A stretch of DNA of 64,000 bases from Ciceribacter ferrooxidans (lineage in GTDB: Bacteria; Pseudomonadota; Alphaproteobacteria; Rhizobiales; Rhizobiaceae). A program made the translations under genes and the position numbers. Shown here in pieces: positions 17,144 to 24,356 of the stretch (the first letter of the stretch is position 1; the number at the start of each line of letters is the position of its first letter). Location: positions 62,001 to 126,000 of the forward strand of contig NZ_SDVB01000311.1 in the NCBI RefSeq assembly GCF_004137355.1, given 5' to 3'. A model generated the notes under the pieces. It was given only the letters and a program-made list of their open reading frames with translations. It was not told where the DNA came from and did not search any database.

Positions 17144-17641
17144 TCATGCCGCTTTCTGTGCGGCCGTGTTCACGGCGGTCTCGGCAAGTTTGGTCAGCGA
17201 CTCGTCGGTCTTCGCTTCCTCGGTGAGCGTTTGGTCGAGCAGCTTCACTGCATCCTTGTAACCGAGTTGCTCGGCCCACGAACGCAGCGTGCCGTACCGG
17301 CTGATCTCGTAGTGCTCGACCGCCTGCGCGGCCGCCAGCAATCCCGCGTCGAGCGCCGGAGCCCCCTTGAAGGCCTCCATGACCTCCTCGCCCTCTTCGA
17401 TAATGCCGTCGATCGCGGGGCAGGTCTTGGCCCGCGGACGCTTGCCGATGATCTCGAAAACCTGCTGCAGGCGTTCGACGTGTTCCTCGGTTTCGTCCTT
17501 GTGTTTCTCGAATGCCGACTTCAGCTTCTGGCTGCTGGCGCCGCGCGCCATCCTCGGCAGCGCCTTCAGGATCTTCCGTTCCGCGTAGTAGATGTCCTTC
17601 AGCGTTTCGTGGAAGAGATCTTCCAAATTCTTCTCTGCCAT
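17144..17641 (-). CDS. YciE/YciF-type ferritin-like protein (DUF892)
   Basis: A 165-residue helical protein of the DUF892 family, a four-helix ferritin-like fold. It shows the N-terminal NLEDLFHETLKDIYYAERKILKALPRMA and carboxylate/His residues spaced for a di-metal site, such as EEHVERL and AVEHYEISRYGTL. YciF-like proteins are induced by osmotic and general stress. The ATG at 17641 has an upstream GGAAC-N19-TT promoter at 17678-17703. It is convergent with topoisomerase IB across a strong hairpin. Confidence 0.9.
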   Translation of the reverse strand: MAEKNLEDLFHETLKDIYYAERKILKALPRMARGASSQKLKSAFEKHKDETEEHVERLQQVFEIIGKRPRAKTCPAIDGIIEEGEEVMEAFKGAPALDAGLLAAAQAVEHYEISRYGTLRSWAEQLGYKDAVKLLDQTLTEEAKTDESLTKLAETAVNTAAQKAA

Positions 17642-17677
17642 TGCGGTTCTCCGTTGCGGTTGGATTTGCCGCAGAAG

Positions 17678-17703
17678 AACCTTTATCCGCTGCCCTTTGT
17701 TCC
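17678..17703 (-). promoter_or_regulatory. RpoE2/EcfG-type promoter for the YciF-like gene
   Basis: Minus-strand GGAAC at 17703-17699, 19 bases, then TT at 17679-17678. The gene starts 37 bases downstream. Confidence 0.6.
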
Positions 17704-17733
17704 GGCCCTCGACCGCAGCAAGGCTGCTGGCGA

Positions 17734-19590
17734 TCAGGTCTTTCGCGGTGGCACAAGGGCACGGAGGGCGTTCAAAATAACGGCGACGTCGATAACCTCC
17801 TGCAGGATCGCCCCTTCGACAGGTGGCAGGTAACCGAGGGCGGCGAACCCCATCGCCGTAAACGAAAGCCCGATCCCGACCGCGACACTTTGCAGCGCGA
17901 TCATGCGGGCCCGGCGGGCAAGCGAGACGGCGATCGCTAGTGGAGCGAGATCATCGACCAGAAGCACGACGTCAGCGGCCTCCGAGGACGCTGCGGCTCC
18001 CCGGGCGCCCATGGCGACACCCACATCCGCGGCGGCGAGGGCTGGTGCGTCGTTTACCCCGTCACCGATCATCATGACGGGAGCATGTTCCCGCTCCCGC
18101 AGCACAATTTCCACCTTGTCGGCCGGTGCCAGATCCCCATGGGCGCTGTCAATTCCGAGCTTGGTGCCGACCGCCCGAACGACATCTGCACGATCGCCGG
18201 AGGCGAGAACGAAACGAGAGACGCCGGCCTCGCGAAACGCCGCGATCGTTTCCGAGGCATCGCTCCGCACCTGGTCCGAAAGAAGGATGATGCCAGCGAC
18301 CACGCCATCTATGCCAACGGCGACGACCGCCGACCCGGGAGGAACGCTGTCACCAAGGTCGTAAGGATCCCCGGATCTGCAGTGCTCCTTGACGAAATTG
18401 CTACCGCCCACGACCACGCGATGCCCCTCGACCGTACCTTCGACACCGCTCCCGGGCGTCTCTGTCACATTCGCCGGATTGCTGAGCGCGAGTCCCCGCT
18501 TTTTGGCGGCCGCGACGAGGTTCTCCGCGCTGGCGTGATTGGATGCCTGGTCGAGCGAAGCGGCGAACCGAAACATTTCGTTTGCGTCGACACCGCTCAT
18601 CGTGCGGACGTCGACAACGCCGGCCCGGCCGGTGGTCATGGTTCCCGTTTTGTCGAGAATTGCCGTTTTTGCCCGTGCCAGCGTTTCCAGCGCCCCGCCG
18701 CTCTTGATCAAAACGCCGATAGAAGCGGCACGTGACATGCCCGAGATGATGGCTACGGGGACGGCGAGGATCAACGGACAGGGCGTCGCGACGACGAGGA
18801 CGGATAGCGCCCGGAGCCGATCGCCGGTAAGCCACCAGGCCGCACCGGCGATGACGACGGTCGCGATCAGAAACAATAGCGCATAGCGGTCCGCCAGTCT
18901 TACCATCGGCGCCTTGCTCTCTTGTGCGCTCTTCACCAGCCGAACGATGCCCGCATAGGTGCTCTCCGCCGCAGGCAGGACCGTGATCAGGTCGAAGGCC
19001 GTCCCGCAGCCGACACAACCGCTCGGCACCTGATCGCCTTCGAAAAATCGAACGGGCATGGACTCGCCCGTCAGTGCCGACATGTCGATGTCTGCGGCAG
19101 GAGCGACAAGAACGCCGTCGACGGGGATCACCTCACCGCGCCTGACGAGAATGCGGTCCCCGGGCGCGAGACGTTCTATCGGGACCTCTTCGAGCCCGTT
19201 GCCGCAGTAGCACATGGCCGTGCGGGCGACGCGTCCGAGCAGCGCCGTCATCTCGCGGCGCGCCCGGCCTTCCGCAAAATTCTCGAGTTGCTGCCCACCG
19301 GCATACATGAGCGCCACGATGTTGGCAGCGAGCGGCTCGTCGAAGGCGAGTGCCGCAGACATAGAGAGAGCAGCGACGATATCCAGGCCGAACTGCCGCT
19401 GCAGGAGAGAGTGCACGATCTCCACCAGGAGGGCACCAAGCACCACGGCGCCGCCGGCAAACCAGATTTGCCCTGCAAGGGAGGAAAGGTCCGACCAGTG
19501 GGCGAGAGCGCCGCCGGCCAATGTCAACAGAGCAAGGATAGCGAGGAGGGATCTGCCGTTATTGTCGAAAAATCGCGACAGCGCGCTCAC
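17734..19590 (-). CDS. Heavy-metal-translocating P1B-type ATPase without N-terminal metal-binding domain
   Basis: A 618-residue P-type ATPase counted from the GTG at 19590. It has TGES at 174-177, the membrane metal site TPCPL at 269-273, the phosphorylation site DKTGT at 313-317 and GDGVNDAP at 509-516. The HP dipeptide of many P1B pumps reads NHAS (351-354). There is no HMA or CxxC domain. The GTG has a GAGGA site 5 bases upstream; an ATG at 19659 would add 23 residues with two cysteines but has its GGGA directly against it. It exports or imports a transition metal that cannot be named from sequence. It is divergent from dxr. Confidence 0.88.
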   Translation of the reverse strand: MSALSRFFDNNGRSLLAILALLTLAGGALAHWSDLSSLAGQIWFAGGAVVLGALLVEIVHSLLQRQFGLDIVAALSMSAALAFDEPLAANIVALMYAGGQQLENFAEGRARREMTALLGRVARTAMCYCGNGLEEVPIERLAPGDRILVRRGEVIPVDGVLVAPAADIDMSALTGESMPVRFFEGDQVPSGCVGCGTAFDLITVLPAAESTYAGIVRLVKSAQESKAPMVRLADRYALLFLIATVVIAGAAWWLTGDRLRALSVLVVATPCPLILAVPVAIISGMSRAASIGVLIKSGGALETLARAKTAILDKTGTMTTGRAGVVDVRTMSGVDANEMFRFAASLDQASNHASAENLVAAAKKRGLALSNPANVTETPGSGVEGTVEGHRVVVGGSNFVKEHCRSGDPYDLGDSVPPGSAVVAVGIDGVVAGIILLSDQVRSDASETIAAFREAGVSRFVLASGDRADVVRAVGTKLGIDSAHGDLAPADKVEIVLREREHAPVMMIGDGVNDAPALAAADVGVAMGARGAAASSEAADVVLLVDDLAPLAIAVSLARRARMIALQSVAVGIGLSFTAMGFAALGYLPPVEGAILQEVIDVAVILNALRALVPPRKT

Positions 19591-19711
19591 GTCTTCCTCA
19601 CCGCTCTTGGGCGCCGGGCATACCGCCGCTGAAGAGCTAAAGCTTGCTGGCGCGCACATTCCCTTGTAGACGCATTTGCAAGGGAAGCAATCTCCGGAAT
19701 ATGGAATGATC

Positions 19712-20896
19712 ATGGGAACCGAGGTGCCGCGCCGTCTGACCGTTCTCGGTTCGACCGGCTCGATCGGCACAAACACGCTCGACGTCGTTCGCCAGCTGGG
19801 TGGTCGCAGCGCATTCGAGATCATGGCGCTCACCGGCAATGGCAATATCGAGCTTCTGGCGGAACAGGCCCGGAAATTCGGCGCACGTCTGGCTGTGACG
19901 GCGGATGAGAACCGCTACGCGGACTTGAAGGACGTGCTGTCCGGCAGTGGCATCGCAGTCGCTGCCGGCGTGAGCGGTCTCGAAGAGGCGGCGGAACTCG
20001 ATGCCGACTGGGTGATGGCGGCAATCGTCGGGACGGCCGGTCTCGCGCCAACTCTCCGTGCGGCCCGCCGTGGTGCCAATATAGCGCTTGCCAACAAGGA
20101 GTGCCTGGTCTCGGCCGGCGAACTCTTCCTCGACGCCGTCGGCACCGGCGGCGGGCAACTGATCCCCGTCGACAGCGAACACAGCGCCATCTTCCAGTGT
20201 CTCGACAAGAGCCAGCGACATGCGTTGGAAAGGATCATCCTGACGGCATCCGGTGGCCCGTTCCGGGCTTACACGCGCGAACAGATGGCAGGTGTCACGC
20301 TGCAAGCGGCACGCTCTCATCCGAACTGGGCGATGGGCCTGAAGATCTCGGTCGGTAGCGCTTCGATGTTCAACAAGGCTTTCGAGATGATCGAGGCCAA
20401 ACACCTGTTCAGTGTTCGCCCAGACCAGATCGAGGTCGTCATTCATCCGCAGTCCGTCATCCACTCCATGGTGGGCTACGTCGACGGCTCGGTCATTGCG
20501 CAGCTCGGCACGCCGGACATGCGCACGGCCATCGGTTATGCCCTTTCGTATCCGAACCGATCTGCGCTGGATGTCGAGCGGCTCGATTTTGCCAGGCTGG
20601 CACGGCTCGACTTCGAAGCTCCGGACGAGGCACGCTTCCCGGCGCTCCGCCTCGCCCGAACGGCGCTTGAACGCGGCGGTCTTCAGGGCGCCGTGCTCAA
20701 CGGCGCTGAAGAGGCCGCCTTCGCGGCCTTCGTCGCCGAGCGCATCGGCTTCCTCGACATGGCAGACGTCGTCGAAGCGGTCATGGACCAGTTGGCGGAC
20801 CTCGGTCCTGCCGGGGAGATCGCCGATGTCGTCCAGGCCGACGCGGAAGCGAGGCGATGCGCCCGCGACGTAGTCAGCAGGATGGCTGCGGCGTGA
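19712..20896 (+). CDS. dxr: 1-deoxy-D-xylulose 5-phosphate reductoisomerase Dxr
   Basis: A 394-residue NADPH enzyme that makes MEP in the non-mevalonate isoprenoid pathway. It has the nucleotide-binding VLGSTGSIGTN at 11-21, then ALANKECLV, VDSEHSA and HPQSVIHSMV, which form the metal and substrate site. The start could be ATG 19706 or 19712; I took the latter (MGTEVPRRLTVLGS) as closer to known proteins. A TTG further upstream is unlikely. It is alone on its strand here and convergent with a serine hydrolase gene 18 bases away. Confidence 0.94.
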   Translation: MGTEVPRRLTVLGSTGSIGTNTLDVVRQLGGRSAFEIMALTGNGNIELLAEQARKFGARLAVTADENRYADLKDVLSGSGIAVAAGVSGLEEAAELDADWVMAAIVGTAGLAPTLRAARRGANIALANKECLVSAGELFLDAVGTGGGQLIPVDSEHSAIFQCLDKSQRHALERIILTASGGPFRAYTREQMAGVTLQAARSHPNWAMGLKISVGSASMFNKAFEMIEAKHLFSVRPDQIEVVIHPQSVIHSMVGYVDGSVIAQLGTPDMRTAIGYALSYPNRSALDVERLDFARLARLDFEAPDEARFPALRLARTALERGGLQGAVLNGAEEAAFAAFVAERIGFLDMADVVEAVMDQLADLGPAGEIADVVQADAEARRCARDVVSRMAAA

Positions 20897-20914
20897 GGCC
20901 TTCGGTGAAGGATT

Positions 20915-22036
20915 TCAATCCTCCGCGTATACTGCCCTCCTGATCCGTTCCGGGTAGAGTCCCATGCAGCCTTCGAGCGCGGTGTTCGTCAGGTTGACGA
21001 CCGTGAGCTTGCGCGCCGGATCGATGAACCAGGTACCGCCGTAGACACCACCCCATCGGACCGCGCCCGCCGGCAGGCAGGTGCCCGCCAGCACCGGGTC
21101 GGTAATGATCCCGCCCAGGTATCCGAAACGCATTCCCGGATCGCCCGGGACATCGCCAATCTGGTTTGAAAGAGCCGCCGCCGCAGTCTCCGGGGACACG
21201 ATCGGACTGCCTCCCTGGCGAAACACCTCGAGCAGCTTCAGAATGTCGCCCGCCGTGCCGGCCATCCCGGCACCCCCGGACTGGAACGCCTTCGGATTGA
21301 ATATCCGGCTAGGGGAGAAAGGCGCTCGCCACTCCGCCCCTTCCGCGGGTATCCAGGGGTCAGGCATTCTGGTGGGTCGCTCGGTCCCGTCGGCATAGGC
21401 GACAGACAGACGCTTCAGATCGGTCACCCGAAAACGAGCGTCGCCCATCCGCAGCGGACCGGTGACGTAGCGGATGACCGCTGCTTCGAGGAAATCGCCG
21501 TATATGGTCGCTATAAGGGCACCGAGAATGTCGGTGGCATGGGAATAGGCCCAGCGGCCGCCGGGCTCGAAGGCAAGCGGCACGGCGTTGCAGCGGCTGA
21601 AGTTCTCCTTAAGCGTCAGGTCCGTATTGGAGAGGCCGAGGCTCACCGCCCGTTCCGGCGGAAGCGCTTCCAGCGCGGGATCGTAGACGAGCCCCGAGGT
21701 GTGGGTCAGCAGATGGTGGACCGTGATGCGCGGCTCGCGCCCGTCGGGCGTCCTCGGACGAAACCATGGAAGAAAATCCGAAACGGCATCGTCCGTGCGA
21801 AACAGCCCCGCCTCGATCATCGCCAGGGCCGTCGCCGCGACGATCGGCTTGGTCACCGAGGCATAGCGGAAGATGGTGTCGAGACGGACTGGGAGTTGCG
21901 CTTCGCGGTCGGCATATCCCGCCGTCTTGCAGAGAAGAGGCTCCCCATCCTGATAGACGAGGACGACGGCGCCAACGACTTGCTCTTCGCTTACCGCTTC
22001 ATCGACCGCCCGGTTGACACGCTCGGCAATGCCCAT
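20915..22036 (-). CDS. Serine hydrolase of the class C beta-lactamase/esterase family
   Basis: A 373-residue penicillin-binding-fold hydrolase. It has SVTK at 60-63 (nucleophile S60, base K63), YSH at 164-166 in place of YxN, and a C-terminal WGGVYGGTWFIDP in the position of the KTG-like third motif. No signal peptide is visible, which favours a cytoplasmic EstB-like esterase or amidase over a true beta-lactamase. It lies downstream of the hemA terminator on the same strand, so it probably has its own promoter or depends on read-through. Confidence 0.85.
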   Translation of the reverse strand: MGIAERVNRAVDEAVSEEQVVGAVVLVYQDGEPLLCKTAGYADREAQLPVRLDTIFRYASVTKPIVAATALAMIEAGLFRTDDAVSDFLPWFRPRTPDGREPRITVHHLLTHTSGLVYDPALEALPPERAVSLGLSNTDLTLKENFSRCNAVPLAFEPGGRWAYSHATDILGALIATIYGDFLEAAVIRYVTGPLRMGDARFRVTDLKRLSVAYADGTERPTRMPDPWIPAEGAEWRAPFSPSRIFNPKAFQSGGAGMAGTAGDILKLLEVFRQGGSPIVSPETAAAALSNQIGDVPGDPGMRFGYLGGIITDPVLAGTCLPAGAVRWGGVYGGTWFIDPARKLTVVNLTNTALEGCMGLYPERIRRAVYAED

Positions 22037-22054
22037 GACCTGTAGTCTCCAAAC

Positions 22055-22087
22055 GAAAAATGCGGATCATGTGACATGATCCGCATC
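22055..22087 (-). terminator. Rho-independent terminator of hemA
   Basis: Perfect 12-base stem ATGCGGATCATG / CATGATCCGCAT (22061-22072 with 22076-22087), loop of 3, followed on the minus strand by TTTTT. It lies 26 bases after the hemA stop. Confidence 0.85.
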
Positions 22088-22112
22088 CAAATCGAAACAG
22101 GCGGCTTGCTGA

Positions 22113-23327
22113 TCAGGCGACGGCGCGGGCGAGGGCGCAGCGCGACCAGAGCTGATGCAGCGCACCGACGAGCTTTTCGAGATCGTCGTCGGAATGCAGC
22201 GGCGTCGGGGTGATGCGCAGCCGTTCGGTCTTCTTGGGCACCGTGGGGTAGTTGATCGGCTGCACATAGATGCCGAAGTTGTCGAGCAGCAGGTCGGAGA
22301 TCCACTTGCACTTGGCCGCGTCGCCCACCATGACCGGCACGATATGGCTCGGATTGGCCATGTGCGGGATGCCGCGGGCATCGAGCATGGAACGCAGGCG
22401 CCGGACACGCTCCTGATGGGCGAAGCGCTCGATCTGGCTGGTCTTCAGATGGCGGATCGATGCGACCGCGCCGGCCGCGAGTGCCGGCGGCAGTGCCGTG
22501 GTGAAAATGAAACCGGAGGCGAAGGAGCGGACGAAGTCGCAAAGTGCGGCAGACGCAGCAATGTAACCACCCATGACGCCAAAAGCCTTGCCAAGCGTAC
22601 CTTCGATGACCGTCAGACGGTGCATGAGGCCTTCCCGCTCAGCGATGCCACCGCCACGCGCGCCGTACATGCCGACGGCATGAACCTCGTCCAGATAGGT
22701 CATCGCGCCGTACTTGTCGGCAATGTCGCAGATCTCCTTGATGGGCGCGATATCGCCGTCCATCGAATAGACGGATTCGAAGGCGATGAGCTTGGGGGCG
22801 TTCGGGTCAGCCGCCGCGAGCTTCGCCTCGAGGTCCTTCACATCGTTGTGCTTCCAGATGACGCGCTCGCATTTTGCATAACGAATGCCTTCGATCATGG
22901 AGGCGTGGTTGAGCGCGTCGGAGAAAATGATGAGGCCCGGGATTTTCTGGCCGAGGGTGCCGAGCGTCGCCCAGTTCGATATATAGCCGGAGGTGAAGAT
23001 CAGCGCAGATTCCTTGCCGTGCAGGTCGGCAAGCTCGCGCTCGAGGAGAACATGGTAATGGTTGGTGCCGGAAATGTTCCGGGTGCCTCCCGCACCGGCG
23101 CCACAGTGGTCGATGGCCTCTTTCATCGCTTCGATCACCTGCGGGTTCTGACCCATGCCAAGGTAATCGTTCGAACACCAGACGGTCACATCCTGCTCAC
23201 CCTGCTCGGTGTAGCGGGTGGCTCGCGGGAAATTGCCCCTTTGTCTTTCAAGATCGGCAAAGATGCGGTACCGGCCTTCTTCATGCAGGCCCGCCAATTC
23301 GCTCTTGAAAAACGCTTCGAAGTCCAT
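22113..23327 (-). CDS. hemA: 5-aminolevulinate synthase HemA (ALAS)
   Basis: A 404-residue PLP enzyme that condenses glycine and succinyl-CoA, the first step of alphaproteobacterial heme, siroheme and cobalamin synthesis. It has [13 protein letters not shown] at 76-88, the PLP aspartate in YLDEVHAVG, and the PLP lysine K247 in TLGKAFG. The ATG at 23327 ([11 protein letters not shown]) has a GGAG site upstream and matches rhizobial HemA. A FNR/FixK-type box lies 152 bases upstream of the start codon, which predicts induction in low oxygen. A strong terminator follows. Confidence 0.96.
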   Translation of the reverse strand: MDFEAFFKSELAGLHEEGRYRIFADLERQRGNFPRATRYTEQGEQDVTVWCSNDYLGMGQNPQVIEAMKEAIDHCGAGAGGTRNISGTNHYHVLLERELADLHGKESALIFTSGYISNWATLGTLGQKIPGLIIFSDALNHASMIEGIRYAKCERVIWKHNDVKDLEAKLAAADPNAPKLIAFESVYSMDGDIAPIKEICDIADKYGAMTYLDEVHAVGMYGARGGGIAEREGLMHRLTVIEGTLGKAFGVMGGYIAASAALCDFVRSFASGFIFTTALPPALAAGAVASIRHLKTSQIERFAHQERVRRLRSMLDARGIPHMANPSHIVPVMVGDAAKCKWISDLLLDNFGIYVQPINYPTVPKKTERLRITPTPLHSDDDLEKLVGALHQLWSRCALARAVA

Positions 23328-23478
23328 CGCCAAGCTCCAGTATGTCCTCATCCCTTTTGGGATCGTCGGGGCATGCGGTCAACCCCGGCATTGTAAATTC
23401 GTTCTAAACTGCGACAAAAGGCGCCGGCCTTTCCGTCTCTTCGGAACACACTGCTACCCGATCGCGGCGCCCCCAGAC

Positions 23479-23492
23479 TTGATCTACGTCAA
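23479..23492 (-). promoter_or_regulatory. FNR/FixK/FnrN-type box upstream of hemA
   Basis: TTGATCTACGTCAA read on the plus strand (TTGACGTAGATCAA on the minus strand) is a full TTGAN6TCAA site in the 218-base gap before hemA. On the minus strand TAGCAG lies 22 bases downstream of the box, where the -10 of a class II FNR promoter (box centred near -41.5) would fall. Confidence 0.65.
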
Positions 23493-23545
23493 GCAGAAAA
23501 GGGAAAGGGCGGCCGCAGCCGCCCCTTCATCGATCTATAGCCGCC

Positions 23546-24340
23546 TCAACACGCGGCGACCGCGCGCCTGGCCATCACGCGAATGAGGTTCGCCCGGTAC
23601 TCTGCGCTACAGTGCATGTCCGACATGAGATCATCCGTATCGACCGCCACTTTGGAGACAGCCTCCGGAGCCCAGTTGGCCGACAAGGCAGCCTCCATTC
23701 CCTCGTGACGGAAGACGCCGTTCGAGCCAGCGCCCGTCACCGCGACGCGAACGCCACCGTCTCCCCTGGAGACGAAGACGCCAGTCATCGCAAAGCGAGA
23801 CGCCGGGTTGGCAAATTTCACGTAAGCCGCCTTTTCCGGCGCGCGGAAACGCACTGCGGTGATGACCTCGCCGTTTTCGAGGGCGGTTTCGAAAAGCCCC
23901 CGGAAGAAGTCGTCTGCGGCGATTTCGCGACGGTCCGTCACGATGGTCGCGCCGAGGCCCAGCATGGCGGCCGGATAGTCCGCCGCCGGGTCGTTGTTGG
24001 CGATCGAACCGCCAATGGTGCCGAGGTGTCGCACATGCGGGTCACCGATCATCGCGGCGAGATTGCAGATCGCCGGACAGACTGATCGAAGGAGGTCCGA
24101 CGAGGCGACCTCCGCATGCGTGACGCCCGCCCCGATCGCCACATCGCGGCCATCGACGCGGATGCCTTTCAGCGAGGGAATGTGGCGAAGGTCGATGAGG
24201 TCGCTCGGTTGTGCAAGCCTCTGCTTCATGGTCGCGACCAGGGTCTGGCCACCTGCCACATACTTGCCGTCCTCCGTTGCGGCGATAAGCCTGCCCGCTT
24301 CTTCGACCGAGGAGGCACGATGATAATTCGTTGCGTACAT
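23546..24340 (-). CDS. FAD-binding medium subunit of a CO-dehydrogenase-family (xanthine oxidase family) enzyme
   Basis: A 264-residue CoxM-like flavoprotein. It has the FAD loops YVAGGQTLVATMKQ (27-40) and DPHVRHLGTIGGSIANNDPAADYP near 99-122, followed by the CO-dehydrogenase flavoprotein C-terminal domain. It passes electrons from the 2Fe-2S subunit to an acceptor. It is the last gene of a small-large-medium operon and starts 16 bases after the large subunit. The true substrate depends on the large subunit. Confidence 0.9.
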   Translation of the reverse strand: MYATNYHRASSVEEAGRLIAATEDGKYVAGGQTLVATMKQRLAQPSDLIDLRHIPSLKGIRVDGRDVAIGAGVTHAEVASSDLLRSVCPAICNLAAMIGDPHVRHLGTIGGSIANNDPAADYPAAMLGLGATIVTDRREIAADDFFRGLFETALENGEVITAVRFRAPEKAAYVKFANPASRFAMTGVFVSRGDGGVRVAVTGAGSNGVFRHEGMEAALSANWAPEAVSKVAVDTDDLMSDMHCSAEYRANLIRVMARRAVAAC

Positions 24341-24356
24341 GATCTCCGTCCCCCTT

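Noticed and set aside
13700-19711. Integrated mobile element at tRNA-Arg
   Set aside because: No integrase, transposase or duplicate of the tRNA 3' end was seen up to dxr. The region is accessory in character but mobility is not shown.
19591-19713. Longer N-terminus of the P1B ATPase with a CxxCxC cluster
   Set aside because: The extension would begin within the dxr start region on the other strand, has no ribosome-binding site, and the Cys cluster lies in likely promoter DNA. A shorter start with a good site exists.
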